In this document: piece by piece, positions 38,825 to 49,152 of the stretch
Layout of the letters: each line of letters opens with the position of its first letter
Numbering within the stretch: the stretch's first letter is position 1
Assembly: GCA_016785225.1 (NCBI GenBank)
Contig: JAFBJZ010000870.1
Coordinates: 124,001-188,000, forward strand
Reading direction: 5' to 3'
From: Psettodes erumei
Taxonomy: Eukaryota; Chordata; Actinopteri; Pleuronectiformes; Psettodidae
Length of the DNA stretch: 64,000 nucleotides
Position numbers and translations under genes: made by a program
The notes under the pieces: generated by a model
Database searches by the model: none
The model's input: the letters and a program-made list of their open reading frames with translations, nothing else
Told to the model about the DNA's origin: nothing

Positions 38825-39355
38825 TAGTTTCTTTTGGAAAGAACAGCGAGTGGAATTCAAATGAGAAGCTGCAGATGCAAATCTTATGATATCATTATCT
38901 GTGCAAAAAAAAAGAAGCCTAGTTCAATCAGCCTTTATTGCATTTTTCCCTTTATCGATACACCAAGTGAAAAATGTTAGCGTTTTAGTATTCCCATGTT
39001 CAATCTTTCTGCAAAATTTTAAATCAAGAAAAAGGAAGGATTTAAATGAAATTAATGAGACTGAATGCCAGTGGGGGATCATAATGGACACAAAGACAGA
39101 GCTGCATATGCAGAGGACGAATTATCGGACATTACTGACATTATAGGATGAGTTTTAACATTTACCTCCAAGGCAAACATATCATTCACTATTAAGATAT
39201 TTAAAGACACTCCTAAGAAAACATAGAAAGAAAGTAAACTAAGCTGCAGAGTAACAGATGCATTATTAGACTCTTTCTCTGGACTCGCACCTGCACCTTT
39301 TCAGTGGAGGCTGTTTTCTTTAAATGACAGCGTTTCAATTTGATGACACGAGTGC

Positions 39356-39397
39356 GCACACCTGATGTCGGCCACTTAGCGCAGACATCAGGTGTGC
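39356..39397. repeat. perfect 14-bp inverted repeat with 14-nt loop
   Basis: GCACACCTGATGTC at 39356-39369 is the exact reverse complement of GACATCAGGTGTGC at 39384-39397, separated by 14 nt. TTTAAAT lies on both sides (about 39320 and 39401). Transcribed, it would form a stable hairpin. Confidence 0.85.
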
Positions 39398-41370
39398 ACG
39401 TTTAAATACTTAAGTCATGAAGTTGCTCCCTTGAAAAACAAGATGCGCCAAAGGGAGCTTTCGACGTGGTTCGATAAAAAGAGAAAAGAAAGCCTGAAAT
39501 CTGCTGTACACTTCTCCCCTACTTACATTATACATTTAAATAAATGATAACAATGTAAGTTTTTTTTTTACCTCAACAGTCAATAGCAGGTTCTACATAT
39601 AGGATATTTTTTAAAAAAACCAAAACAACAACAACTACATGCAACTAAGCAAAGGCAGAGACCAGAATATGGCTCTTTTTAATACAAGAAAACAGAAGGA
39701 GCACCCCTTCATGCACCATGTGACATCATAGAAACACACGCTTTGTGTAGTGTAAAATACCATAAAATCCTCTGTTTTATCAGCTGCCAGGGATGAAAAT
39801 CTATTGGCAGTGTGCTGTGTGAGCTTTGACAAGTTTGGCCATCTAGAAGAGATGTGTGGTGATTATCTGGATGGGGCTACTCTGTCTGTCTAGCTGCCCC
39901 AATAAAGCCATGATGCCAGAATATTCGCCTCTGGCTCCCAGGTCTGAAATTGCCTCTAAAACTGACTTCTGTAACTGCTGCCGCGCAGTCGTGATATTAG
40001 ACAACTTCTTGTCCATGAATTATTTAATTCATCTTAAAAAGGAACCGCATTTTTCAAGGAAGATGAAAACTGCAATCATCACGACGTGGATGGCGGTGAC
40101 ACGCGTTTGTGTTTCTTGGTGTCTGCGGGAGTGCGCGCCTGCGAAAACGGGCACGCATACAAGTGAATGAGACATCTCGAGATATGTAATATGACATAAT
40201 GTCTCCCCTGCTCGAACCCCCAGCTGCTCGCCCACATGCCACAGATCCTGCACCATGTCTAAACAGATGCTCTATCAATAATGCTTGCTCCAGTGCCACA
40301 CACCTCCCTGGTGGCCAAATTGGGAAGAGGAGAGTGGCTGAGAGAAAGGGAGAGAGAGAGGGAGGGAATGAGTGAATGAGTCAGTGTTTGGAGGGAGGAC
40401 AAGGGGGAAGGAGAATGGGCAAGAAACCAGAGGCTTGAGTGACTACTGGGAGATGGATTGGCCACGCCAGAAGAAGCCAAAGGACCAGTGAACCTGGGGA
40501 TGAAGTGTTCTCCTCGTCCCATCTGCTCCAATGAGGGGCGGGAGGAGGAGAAGTCGACACCATTTGGGCTTTTCTGGCTTACCGTGAACAACCATCGTCA
40601 GAGGCACGGATGAAAAGTAGAAACATGGGATGTCAACCGCCCGTTTGCCAGTCGAGATATCTTGCCACGTCCTGCCTACCGAACATCACAAGCCAAGCCT
40701 TGAGGGGACTCAGGATATTTGCACAGTATACTGTATATTTGACTACTTATTCAACGTCAACATTTTCCTGACTCCAAAATGTTACGACAGTGTGTGGTGG
40801 TCAGCAGTCTTGCGCAGCTGTTCAGTTTTCCCAAAGAAAAACAAGCCACACTTTTTATCTGGTGCTTTGGTATTTTCTTTGATAACGTTACACTGCCTTC
40901 TTTATACTGAAGAAAAGGAGACCGAAGCTTTGAAAGACTGCAACCAACTTTCTTTTTTTCCCCCCATCAACAAAACTGATTAAATTTTCCCTTTCCAGCG
41001 GAACTATTCATGTTCATGAAATAAAACTGTATTGATGGGAAAACAAGAAAGCAATGAAATGTAATTGTTTGGGTTTGGATAACTCTTCTCAAACACTAAG
41101 TGTGAATAACCCAAGTGTAATATGTGGTGCCAGAAAAGCAGATGGAATGGTAAACAACAATATTATATATATATAAAATTCTTTTCACATGTGATTGAAA
41201 ACATTGAGAAACGTCCACTGACTTATATGAACTTGTGGCGGTGTGAGGCTCGCCAAGACAGGTTCCTGAATGAATTCTGGAGGTATGAAAAATTGCAACA
41301 TCATTTTGAAAAAAAAAAAAAACCCAACCATGTTTAACATGCCCATCAGGCATCTCCATCTGTGTGTGTT

Positions 41371-41394
41371 GTGTGTGTGTGTGTGTGTGTGTGT
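41371..41394 (+). repeat. (GT)12 microsatellite
   Basis: Pure GT repeat, preceded by a broken TG stretch from 41361. Confidence 0.93.
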
Positions 41395-42540
41395 ATGTTT
41401 GCACGCCATCACCAGAACTGTCCCACATTAGGTGTATGTATTAGCTCTTGCATGAGCAACAAAACACATCAATGCTCCTTCTGCATCACCCCTGTTGTCA
41501 TCATCCATCATAATCTAGCCCTGCCTTCCACTAGCTGTCAAAACTGCTCTGGACAATTCACTTAGACAGCGTCAGCTGAACTGTAATATTTTACCAGCCG
41601 CCATAATGAGGACTGGCCTCCAGACTCTCGGAAACAAACACATGGCTCCCTGCTCACGCCCTGGTTGTTGTATCCATGACTTTGCCACAGTCATTCCAAT
41701 TTTCCTCTTGCTGGAGGCAATACTACTATCCTAGTATGGTCAGCCTTTGCCAGCTGGGAACCCGACCTGTCAGCCAATGCAATATTGTCCTTTGTCTGAG
41801 CTCTAACATTATCTCCACTGTTACTGTGAGCTTTCCCGAGGTAAGAATAATCCTTCTGTGGTTATCTGCGGTAGCCTTCACCAGATCAGTTATACATAGA
41901 GCCGAAGTTGCTAAAGTTACAATCGGGCCCATAATAATGTGAGTAAGTTGCTTTCGGGCTGCAACCCATGTTTACATTAGTTTTCTGATTAACCGATTAC
42001 TCTAATACATGTCAAAAGCAGTGAAAAAGAAAGCTGTGCTCCATTTGCAATGACATGAAATAAAGGAAAAAGGAGCAGGGCCACACAATGAGCTTGTCAA
42101 CGCTACTTTGCTCCTCCTCTCAAGTCATGCTCGCCATCTAAACCCAAATAACGCAATAATTTATAACTGCTGTATCTGCCCTGGTGGATCCTTCCCTAGC
42201 CGCGCTCGTGGGAGTGTTGGTGTGTCAGCAAGTCTGCGCGTCCTCCCCAGCAAGTGCCAGCATCAACAACATTACCTTGGAGGACAAAGGAGGGCACAGC
42301 CGCACGGCGAGCCACACGCGTCAAGACAGTAGCAGAAAATAGATGGAGTAGCAAGACACACTATTTTAATTATCCTCTTGTCTCACCTGCCCTCCAATTA
42401 CGAATAGGGATGTATAATAATCCATCTATTGATGCATGAAAGACAGGACAATAACAACAGGAGCCGAACACGAGCAGGGTAAGAAGTGGTTTGAAAAATG
42501 AGCTCAGAGGGGCTCAAAGTGAGGTTAAGCTAACTAAAAT

Positions 42541-42850
42541 AAATGGAATATTTCTGTTCCGACTCACTAAGCTGCGCAATCATTTCATAAAAGTTTACTT
42601 GCATTTTGGTGCCGAGGATGATATAGCTGAGAGGCAGCGTTTATTACCATCAGAGACTTCAAGATAGAATACATGATTACATTTATGATGGCGCAGTTAA
42701 ACAATAAAGACACTGCAGTGTGCGCTGTATTCCACCGAGAGATGGGCATAATGAATACACTCTAGCTCATTTATGCCGGCTAATTTGTCTACATTTGGTA
42801 AATCTTTTTAAGATTGATTTTCTCAGCAAATACAAACTCAGCTCAACATT
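42541..42850. promoter_or_regulatory. candidate conserved non-coding element
   Basis: About 300 bp of complex sequence has motifs such as GCGCAATCATTTCATAAA, GATTACATTTATGATGG, AAACAATAAAGAC (SOX-like) and CTAATTTG. It is repeat-free, unlike its surroundings. Among the blocks in this intron it looks most like a vertebrate developmental enhancer, but conservation is untested. Confidence 0.32.
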
Positions 42851-43360
42851 AAGTAAACAGGAGCGAGGGGCGGCGTGCGCGTGGGAGGGGGGCTCACTTT
42901 TATATGTCACTGCTTTAAATTCAGCGCCCTGCGACGGTTCTGTTTTCCATATGCGGCGCAGTCGTGTCATTTCAGCCAGACTTTGTGTGAGAATTAACAG
43001 GCTGCGCCGCAGACACCTGCCATTTGTCTTCCTCCTCCTCGCTCATGAGAACACTACTTTAGCGCGAGTGCCACATTATTTTGTGCTTTATTAGAAGTGG
43101 CACGATGAAAGATGCCCATATGAGAAAAGAAAACGCCTCCACCAACCACACCGAGCCGAGGTTTACATCCAATTACATCAGTCCGGGCTCAGATAATATA
43201 TCCTGTGAAGACTTTTTAGCCCGGCCAGGCAGAAGAACTACACAATTACCACAGTTTGAAGGTGGGCACCCAAGATTAGTGTCACCCATTCAATATCTGA
43301 CTAAATGTGAAATACAATCACAATTGCCTCCTCCGCCCCCAACACTATGATGTCTCCGTT

Positions 43361-44480
43361 AAGTTGACCTTTAACCTTTTGGGTATGAAATGTCCATCAT
43401 GGCTTCCTTTTTTCCTATTTGTGTGAAACTGTCATAATTATCATACAAGTTCGGCCAAAAAACAGGTTTTGTGACGTCATAGTCGCATTGACCTTTATCC
43501 TTCGACCACCAAATTCTAATCAGTTCATCCCTGAGTCCGAGTGGACTCATTTGTGTTTGTGTCAGATTCAATGAGGTTCGCTCCAGGGCTTCCTGATACA
43601 GATAGTAAGGGACGGATGTGAGGTCACAGTGACCTTGACCTTTGATGAGGGCAATTATTATTCATGCAAAATTTGAACAACTGCGTGAATACGGGAGAAA
43701 ATCTTAATATTCAATCTGTAATGACCTGTTTCTATTCAAAATGCAAGCGCATGTAAGCGCAACAGACCCTTTTATGTCAGTTACCTATGATCCAGCAGAG
43801 GGCGCTCTAAAATTTCTCTATCAGCTTGACCTTTGGCGTGACCTACGACCTCTGAAGCTACTACCGTTATGTTGTGTTGTCTGTGAAAATGGACGACACC
43901 AGCGAGCAAAGCCGTCCTAAGGAGACATTTATGACGCCAAAGCGTCCGGGAAGCGTGTTGGGTTGCAGACCACAGATGGCAAAGTAACTGACAAAGATCA
44001 GGCTGTTTGTGGACTTTGTGCAAAGCAGCTGTCTCACACTACAACCACAACAAATCTGCGGACTCCCCTGCTAGCTCGCCACCCGAGTGAGGCAGCGGAG
44101 GCACACAGACGAGTGTACAACCTCGTCTGACTGCCTACTGTTTGGCACGCTCAGCTCCGGCAGGCTCATTGCCAGAAGCTCGTAAAAATGCCATCACCGG
44201 ATTTTATTGCAAGAAAATGGGCTGGGGTGTGGGGGTGGGCTGGGGATTCCAATTCATTCACGTGAATTGTGTGTCATTTGAACTTCAAATTTCATTTTTA
44301 GAAAAGCTGATGGTCCACCTTTGACCTTTGCCCACCAAACTATACTCAGCTCATCCTTGAGTCCAAGTGAATGTTTGCTAAATTTTGAGAAATTCCCTCA
44401 AGGCGAGATATCGCTTCATGAGAATGGGACGGATGTGCGTAAAGACGGGCAGGCCTAAGACTGACGCGGTCTGGTGAGGA
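43361..44480 (+). mobile_element. fish interspersed repeat (TGACCTTTGACC type), two or more units with an embedded hAT fragment
   Basis: Two homologous segments lie in the same orientation. At 43485-43560 there is CATTGACCTTTATCC, then ACCACCAAATTCTAATCAG, TTCATCCCTGAGTCC and GAGTGGACTC. At 44318-44440 there is ACCTTTGACCTTTGCCCACC, CTCATCCTTGAGTCC, AAGTGAATG, then AAATTCCCTCAAGGCGAGAT and GAGAATGGGACGGATG. GTCACAGTGACCTTGACC at about 43623-43640 belongs to the same repeat. This is a very common percomorph-fish interspersed sequence. I recall it as non-autonomous but am unsure of its class. Confidence 0.7.
43960..44130 (+). pseudogene. BED zinc-finger fragment of a hAT transposase
   Basis: A 56-codon frame reads GLQTTDGKVTDKDQAVCGLC, then AKQLSHTTTTTNLRTPLLAR, then HPSEAAEAHRR, and ends in a stop at 44128-44130. 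The CxxC pair, the TTNLRxxLLxRHP pattern and the spacing fit the BED zinc finger at the N-terminus of ZBED/hAT transposases. One of the zinc-binding His positions appears replaced in LRTPLLARH (usually LRxHLxxxH). There is no catalytic domain after the stop. The fragment lies between two units of the repeat at 43361-44480, so it may have been carried by that element. Confidence 0.7.
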
Positions 44481-46199
44481 AAAAAAAGAGAAGCAAACAG
44501 ACAGATTGGGGGCTTTGAGCTACTCGCTGTTGAGTGCGCGCACACGAACACACATCTGAGTTGTGGAGGAGGAATGAGGTGCCTCAGATAGTTGTTGACT
44601 CACACCTCACGATGTTTTTCTGCAGCAGTCCTATTCTCTGTACGTACAACACGGCGGCCCTGACAGCGGCTTACAGAAAATGTGCAGCGTGAGGGCATCC
44701 ACTTAGTGCAGAAAGTGAGCGATCGAGCGCTGGCAACACGTAAAAAACGGTCGGTCAGATAAGCTCCAGAGGCACCAAGGACAATCTTTACGCTATTTTT
44801 CCCACCCTGGCTCCTACCAGTTTGTCTGCAGGCCACCCTGCTGCATGCCTCCACTTAAAGCACCAATAAAGCCTCGGTGACAGCTATGGATGACCCCGGG
44901 ACTCTGAATATATTGTGTAATGTGGGACTGATGCTTGTTATGCTCCCAAATGGGATCAGTCTCTGCACTCATACTGACCTTATTAAGCATATCAGGCATT
45001 GGCAAAGTCGCGACTGGTTCACATTAAATACAGTTTCTCTGTCAATGTCATAAAATTTAGGGTTTCCACTATCAGATGCGTTCGCTCGGTCGTGGCAGGC
45101 TGCCAGCTCAGTTGTTTGCATCACAGCAATTCCTGGCCTCGTGTCTAATTGTATAAAAACGAGCCCACGCAGTGTAGGAGACAGAATTCTGGTATCGGAC
45201 CTGCACTTGGTGTTGCCAGGCGAGGTACCGGGCCGCGGTACGGTCGAGATAAAGTTGGACTTCCCTTAACCAGATCCTTCCCGCTTAACGCCACATTAAC
45301 AACTTTGTGGAGTCAAACCCAGCCTCTGAGTGCAGAAACGTTCCGCCGCAAAGACCAAGCGATTACATTTAATAATCGTCTCTCGACCGTTTAACTATTC
45401 CCTTCTCGTGTTTGAGATGCAAGCTCACGCCCACGCGCTCACATGTGAATACAAAGACACACAGCGAGAGGTAAACGTTTGGGGCAGAGGAAGACAGCCC
45501 AGGACTTAGTGGTCCTTCTCCATCCCTGCAGGCAGTAAAACAGGCCGCATGGCAGCCCTGTCTCCCAAGACAAGTTAATAAGATGGAGCAGTCCCCAGGG
45601 GCAACAGCCGGCGAGCATTATCACTTTGAAGACAGCCAGAAAAACCGAGACATACTCGCAAAGAACTCCCAAAAAGAAGCTATTAATTACCCCCTCTCAG
45701 TAGCCACTGCTGCAGAAAAAGTTAATTTGACAATTTGGAAGACAGGGATTGTTTCGAAATAAGGGATTTTCCCTCCCACTTGGTTTGACAAATCTTCTGC
45801 AATTATTTTTTTTTTTTCTGGTGCTACTTTATTCATACGTACTTTTGCAATTTTCACCCCCTCCTCGAACACCACCCACCCCCACTCTGTCTCCCTGGTC
45901 TCCTTCTAACACATGTATGACGAAGCAATGTTCTCAACGCTGAAACCGCAAGGAGGTGTGGGGGAACGTGGCACATATCTGAACACGCGAACTGCCCAAA
46001 GACCTCTTCCACAGACATGCGGCGCGATGAATAAATCATGCGGCAGAAAAACCGAGGGGAGAGAAGTTCCTCTCCTGAGGGCCCACATTCACTTAGTGCA
46101 GCTCCACTCAAACAGAAGTATCTCCCCGCCATCTAAATGAGCCACACATGGCCGTGCTAAAGCAAATAAGAGCAAAGCTGTCACCTCACTGAAGAAACA

Positions 46200-46370
46200 T
46201 TGATCATTACACAATTTGTTCCCTTTTATTACAGCCATTGCAATTAAAAATAATTGAGTAGTGGGGTGGGCAGGTGGTCCCGTCAACAATTTTTTTCACC
46301 AATTAGCACTACAATAATATTGCCCTGGTTATTGCAGATGATATTATTAGCATTTTGATGGAACACAAGT
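46200..46370. promoter_or_regulatory. candidate conserved non-coding element
   Basis: TAAT-dense complex block with GCCATTGCAATTAAAAATAA, CACCAATTAGCAC, ATAATATTG and GATATTATTAGCATTTTGAT. It is non-coding in all frames and is inferred from texture. Confidence 0.27.
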
Positions 46371-46740
46371 GCCTGCACGCCTGCACGCCAGAGAACCGTC
46401 CTCGAGTGGAATCTTTTTCGCCGAGGTCCACCAGGGAAGAGTCGCTTCTGGTTTGGCAAAAACGGGCTCACGCAGAGAGAGAGAGGGGGCGTTACACTAC
46501 GGTGGTGCAGTCGGCGTTTGGCGGAGCCACGTTTAAGATTCACAAAGTCCGCCGGCAGCGCCCGCAGAGCAGAATTAGCCCATTTTCAAATGACCACAAA
46601 CACTAAATTTTGAAACCACATCACATTAAATTGGAGAACGGAATCTGGGATCAAGTTGTGTTTTGGGTTTTTTTTGGTCATTTCACCATATACCAAGAAT
46701 CAAAAGCAGAAAACACCCTGATGAAGCTGTGGACCAGAAA

Positions 46741-46770
46741 CAACAACAACAACAACAATAACAACAACAA
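46741..46770. repeat. (CAA)n microsatellite
   Basis: About ten CAA units with one interruption (AATAAC). Confidence 0.92.
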
Positions 46771-47748
46771 AAAGGTCTACTGAACGTAAATAATTTCGGT
46801 CGACACAAATCTGACAAATGTATTTTAGCATCAGGGGCAAGACCCGTGTGCTCTCATCTCGCCCGCTTGTCTGTTGTCAGGGGCCTAACAAATTGGTTCT
46901 CCGACCGCTTGGGAGCATGTGTGCGCCATGTGATGGTTTACCCCGCACAGAAGAATCAGAATCAAATTTGAAGCATTGAATTTTCTGTGATACATCTTAC
47001 CAATTTTCTCCCAAGCATCCAAGCTAGATCTGCGCGCCTCTCTGTGACAAGGATTATCTTACAAATGCAGGAGGGGAGAGATAACTGGCAATTGTTCTGA
47101 GTTCTTTTCCGTGCAAAGCGAATGGAGATGCAAATTCGCCGTCTTAACCAGTGGTATCTAAACTGGAACTACTTCTCAAGCGTTAGCTTTTCCATGAATT
47201 GATAGATAAAAGATCATTTTTTGTTACTCATTGGCTCAACTTTTTGCATAGAGTGCTTTATGGAAAAAAAAATACCGCCACGTTGCAGCACTTCCCTGCC
47301 ACGCTTAGCAGGCTATAACGGCCGACGTTGAAATATATGGCGTTTGAAAAAAATGTATCCTGAGTTACACGTCTCTGCGTGAACAGACCCAAACTGTGGC
47401 AATCTGTTGCATCCTTTTGTTGGACAGCTGACTTTGTAAATCTGATACAAAAATTCCACCTCAACAATGGTGAATTTTAAATGGAGATAAATTAACTGAC
47501 GGAGAAAAGAGTCAGAAAGAGAAAAAGGTGGTGCAGACAAATGCTTGGCCGAACAATACTTTTCAACGTTCATGCATGCAAGTGTGGACATGTACAAGCA
47601 GGAAATACAGAGACAAATGTGTAATATTAGCGCTGCTTTGGACAGACGTTTGTCTTCTTTTTCTGTTTCATTATTAATACTATGATTTGGCAAACAATAG
47701 CTCACCTCACATTCATGCCAATATGGCATTTCAGAATTCCAATGGAAA

Positions 47749-47772
47749 TGTGTGTGTGTGTGTGTGTGTGTG
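47749..47772 (+). repeat. (TG)n microsatellite followed by a long purine-rich tract
   Basis: About 12 TG units. From 47773 to roughly 48130 the plus strand is strongly GA-rich (C/T-rich on the msi2 sense strand). This produces long spurious Ser/Leu/Pro-rich open frames on the minus strand. Confidence 0.9.
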
Positions 47773-48185
47773 AGACAGAGCGAGAGGAATAGAGGGATAG
47801 AGAGAGAGAAAGAAATGGAACAGGGGAGTGCCAGAGACAAAGATAGAGAGACAGACACAGAGAGGGAGACGGAGACAGAGAGATCAGAGAGCTGGGGACA
47901 GAAGAACACCGAACGATAAATGAATTCCCGGGAGAAAAGGAGGGACACGGAGAAATTACAGAACAAAAGGAGAAGACAGAAATGACATTTCTTAAGGGAC
48001 TGCTGTGTGGCATTTGTAGAGGGAAAAATGAAATGTGAGGACCAGAGAGAGATGGGAAGGCGGGAGAGGGCATGGGGAGAATGGAATGAGTAAGAGCAAG
48101 AAACAAAAGAGAAAGTGTGTGAGAGGTAAGACTAATTTATGAGAAATGAGGCAGGAGTCGGCGAGGCTGGCTGCTGCTGTCTGAT

Positions 48186-49152
48186 GGATTGGGTGGGGGT
48201 TGGGGGTGGGTGGGGGGGTGGATGGGAGTAGGACTGGGTTTTGCAGGTTGGTGGACAGAGAGGAACCTACGATATGGATCCTTTGAGGCGGCATTTCAAA
48301 AAAAAAAAAAAAAAGTGAACTCTCCAGAAATAGGAGATGAATATAACACAACAGAAAAGAAGCATCACTTCTCTTTGGAGGAGAATCTCCCTGGCAGGTA
48401 GGTAGAGCAGAAGGAGGTAAAGGTGAGAAAGAGACGGGGTAGGAAACAAAGAGAGAGAGGCACAAGGGAATGAGCGAGAAAAAAAAAAAAAAAGAATGTG
48501 TGAAGTGACGGAGGCGAGAAAGAGTAAGCGAGGAAAAGATGACGGCGATAAAGCGAGATGAGAGACAGCTGTCTTTGATGCAGGCGCTCTTCAACTGTGG
48601 CAGTTTGGTGGGGGTGGGGGTGGTGGTGGGGGCGCACGTGTCGGTTTCCACGCGCACGCGCAGCCCTCTCCGTGCACGCCAGCATCGGTTATAATAAAGT
48701 TCACGTAAGCGCGAAAAGGTGGGATCGACGATAAGGCAGCTTCTCATTTGCCATGCGCGAGGAGTTGGTTCCCGCACGCGCCACGTACGCAATCGCTCAT
48801 ACGCAGGCAGACGCGGGAGACGCTGCCGCCGACGGTACCGAGAAAAAGCTCCGGGGGCCCGCAGGAACGTTCAGCGCTCTCCTCCAGACAGAATCCCCTC
48901 CCGGAGCACGCTGACAGAGCGGCGGCGTGAACCTCCTCCCTCAAACGCCGCGCCGTCTTTATTCGCCCTCGTACTTACAGCATCCTCGTACTGTATCAAA
49001 GCCGGGACCCGCGCTGCCGTGTGAAGTGCCATCAACGTAACATGGCGACGCACACTTCCTCTCACACGCTCGCGCAGCCTTCATGTCTCCCTTTCCATCT
49101 TTCTCGCGCACACAACTTTGAGAGTTCAGAGCGGGGGGGGTGGGGGGGGAGG
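48186..49152. promoter_or_regulatory. intronic CpG island with flanking G-run clusters
   Basis: Counting by eye, roughly 50 CpG dinucleotides fall between 48641 and 49020, far denser than the surrounding intron. Quadruplex-type G-runs flank it at 48191-48226, 48608-48632 and 49133-49152. On the msi2 sense strand a GCT|GTAAGT splice donor sits at 48978-48977 inside the island. CpG islands in vertebrate introns often mark alternative promoters, so an alternative first exon of msi2 is possible. Neither sense-strand frame ending at this donor would continue correctly into the 83-nt exon, so such an exon would be non-coding or give an N-terminally truncated protein. Confidence 0.4.

Noticed and set aside
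41941..42010. GGGCTGCAAC...GATTAACCGATTA as a copy of a known vertebrate repeat with ATTATCGATTAATC
   Set aside because: The resemblance is limited to a few short blocks; too degenerate to claim.
47313..47966. 217-codon minus-strand open frame with Ser/Leu repeats and a His-Thr repeat
   Set aside because: It is produced by TG and GA repeats; there is no recognisable protein.
47992..48792. 266-codon open frame on the minus strand, Ser/Pro/Leu/Phe-rich
   Set aside because: It is the complement of GA-rich and G-run sequence. The composition is low-complexity, with no domain, and it crosses polyA and G-run tracts. An adjacent frame on the same strand is also open for 217 codons for the same reason.
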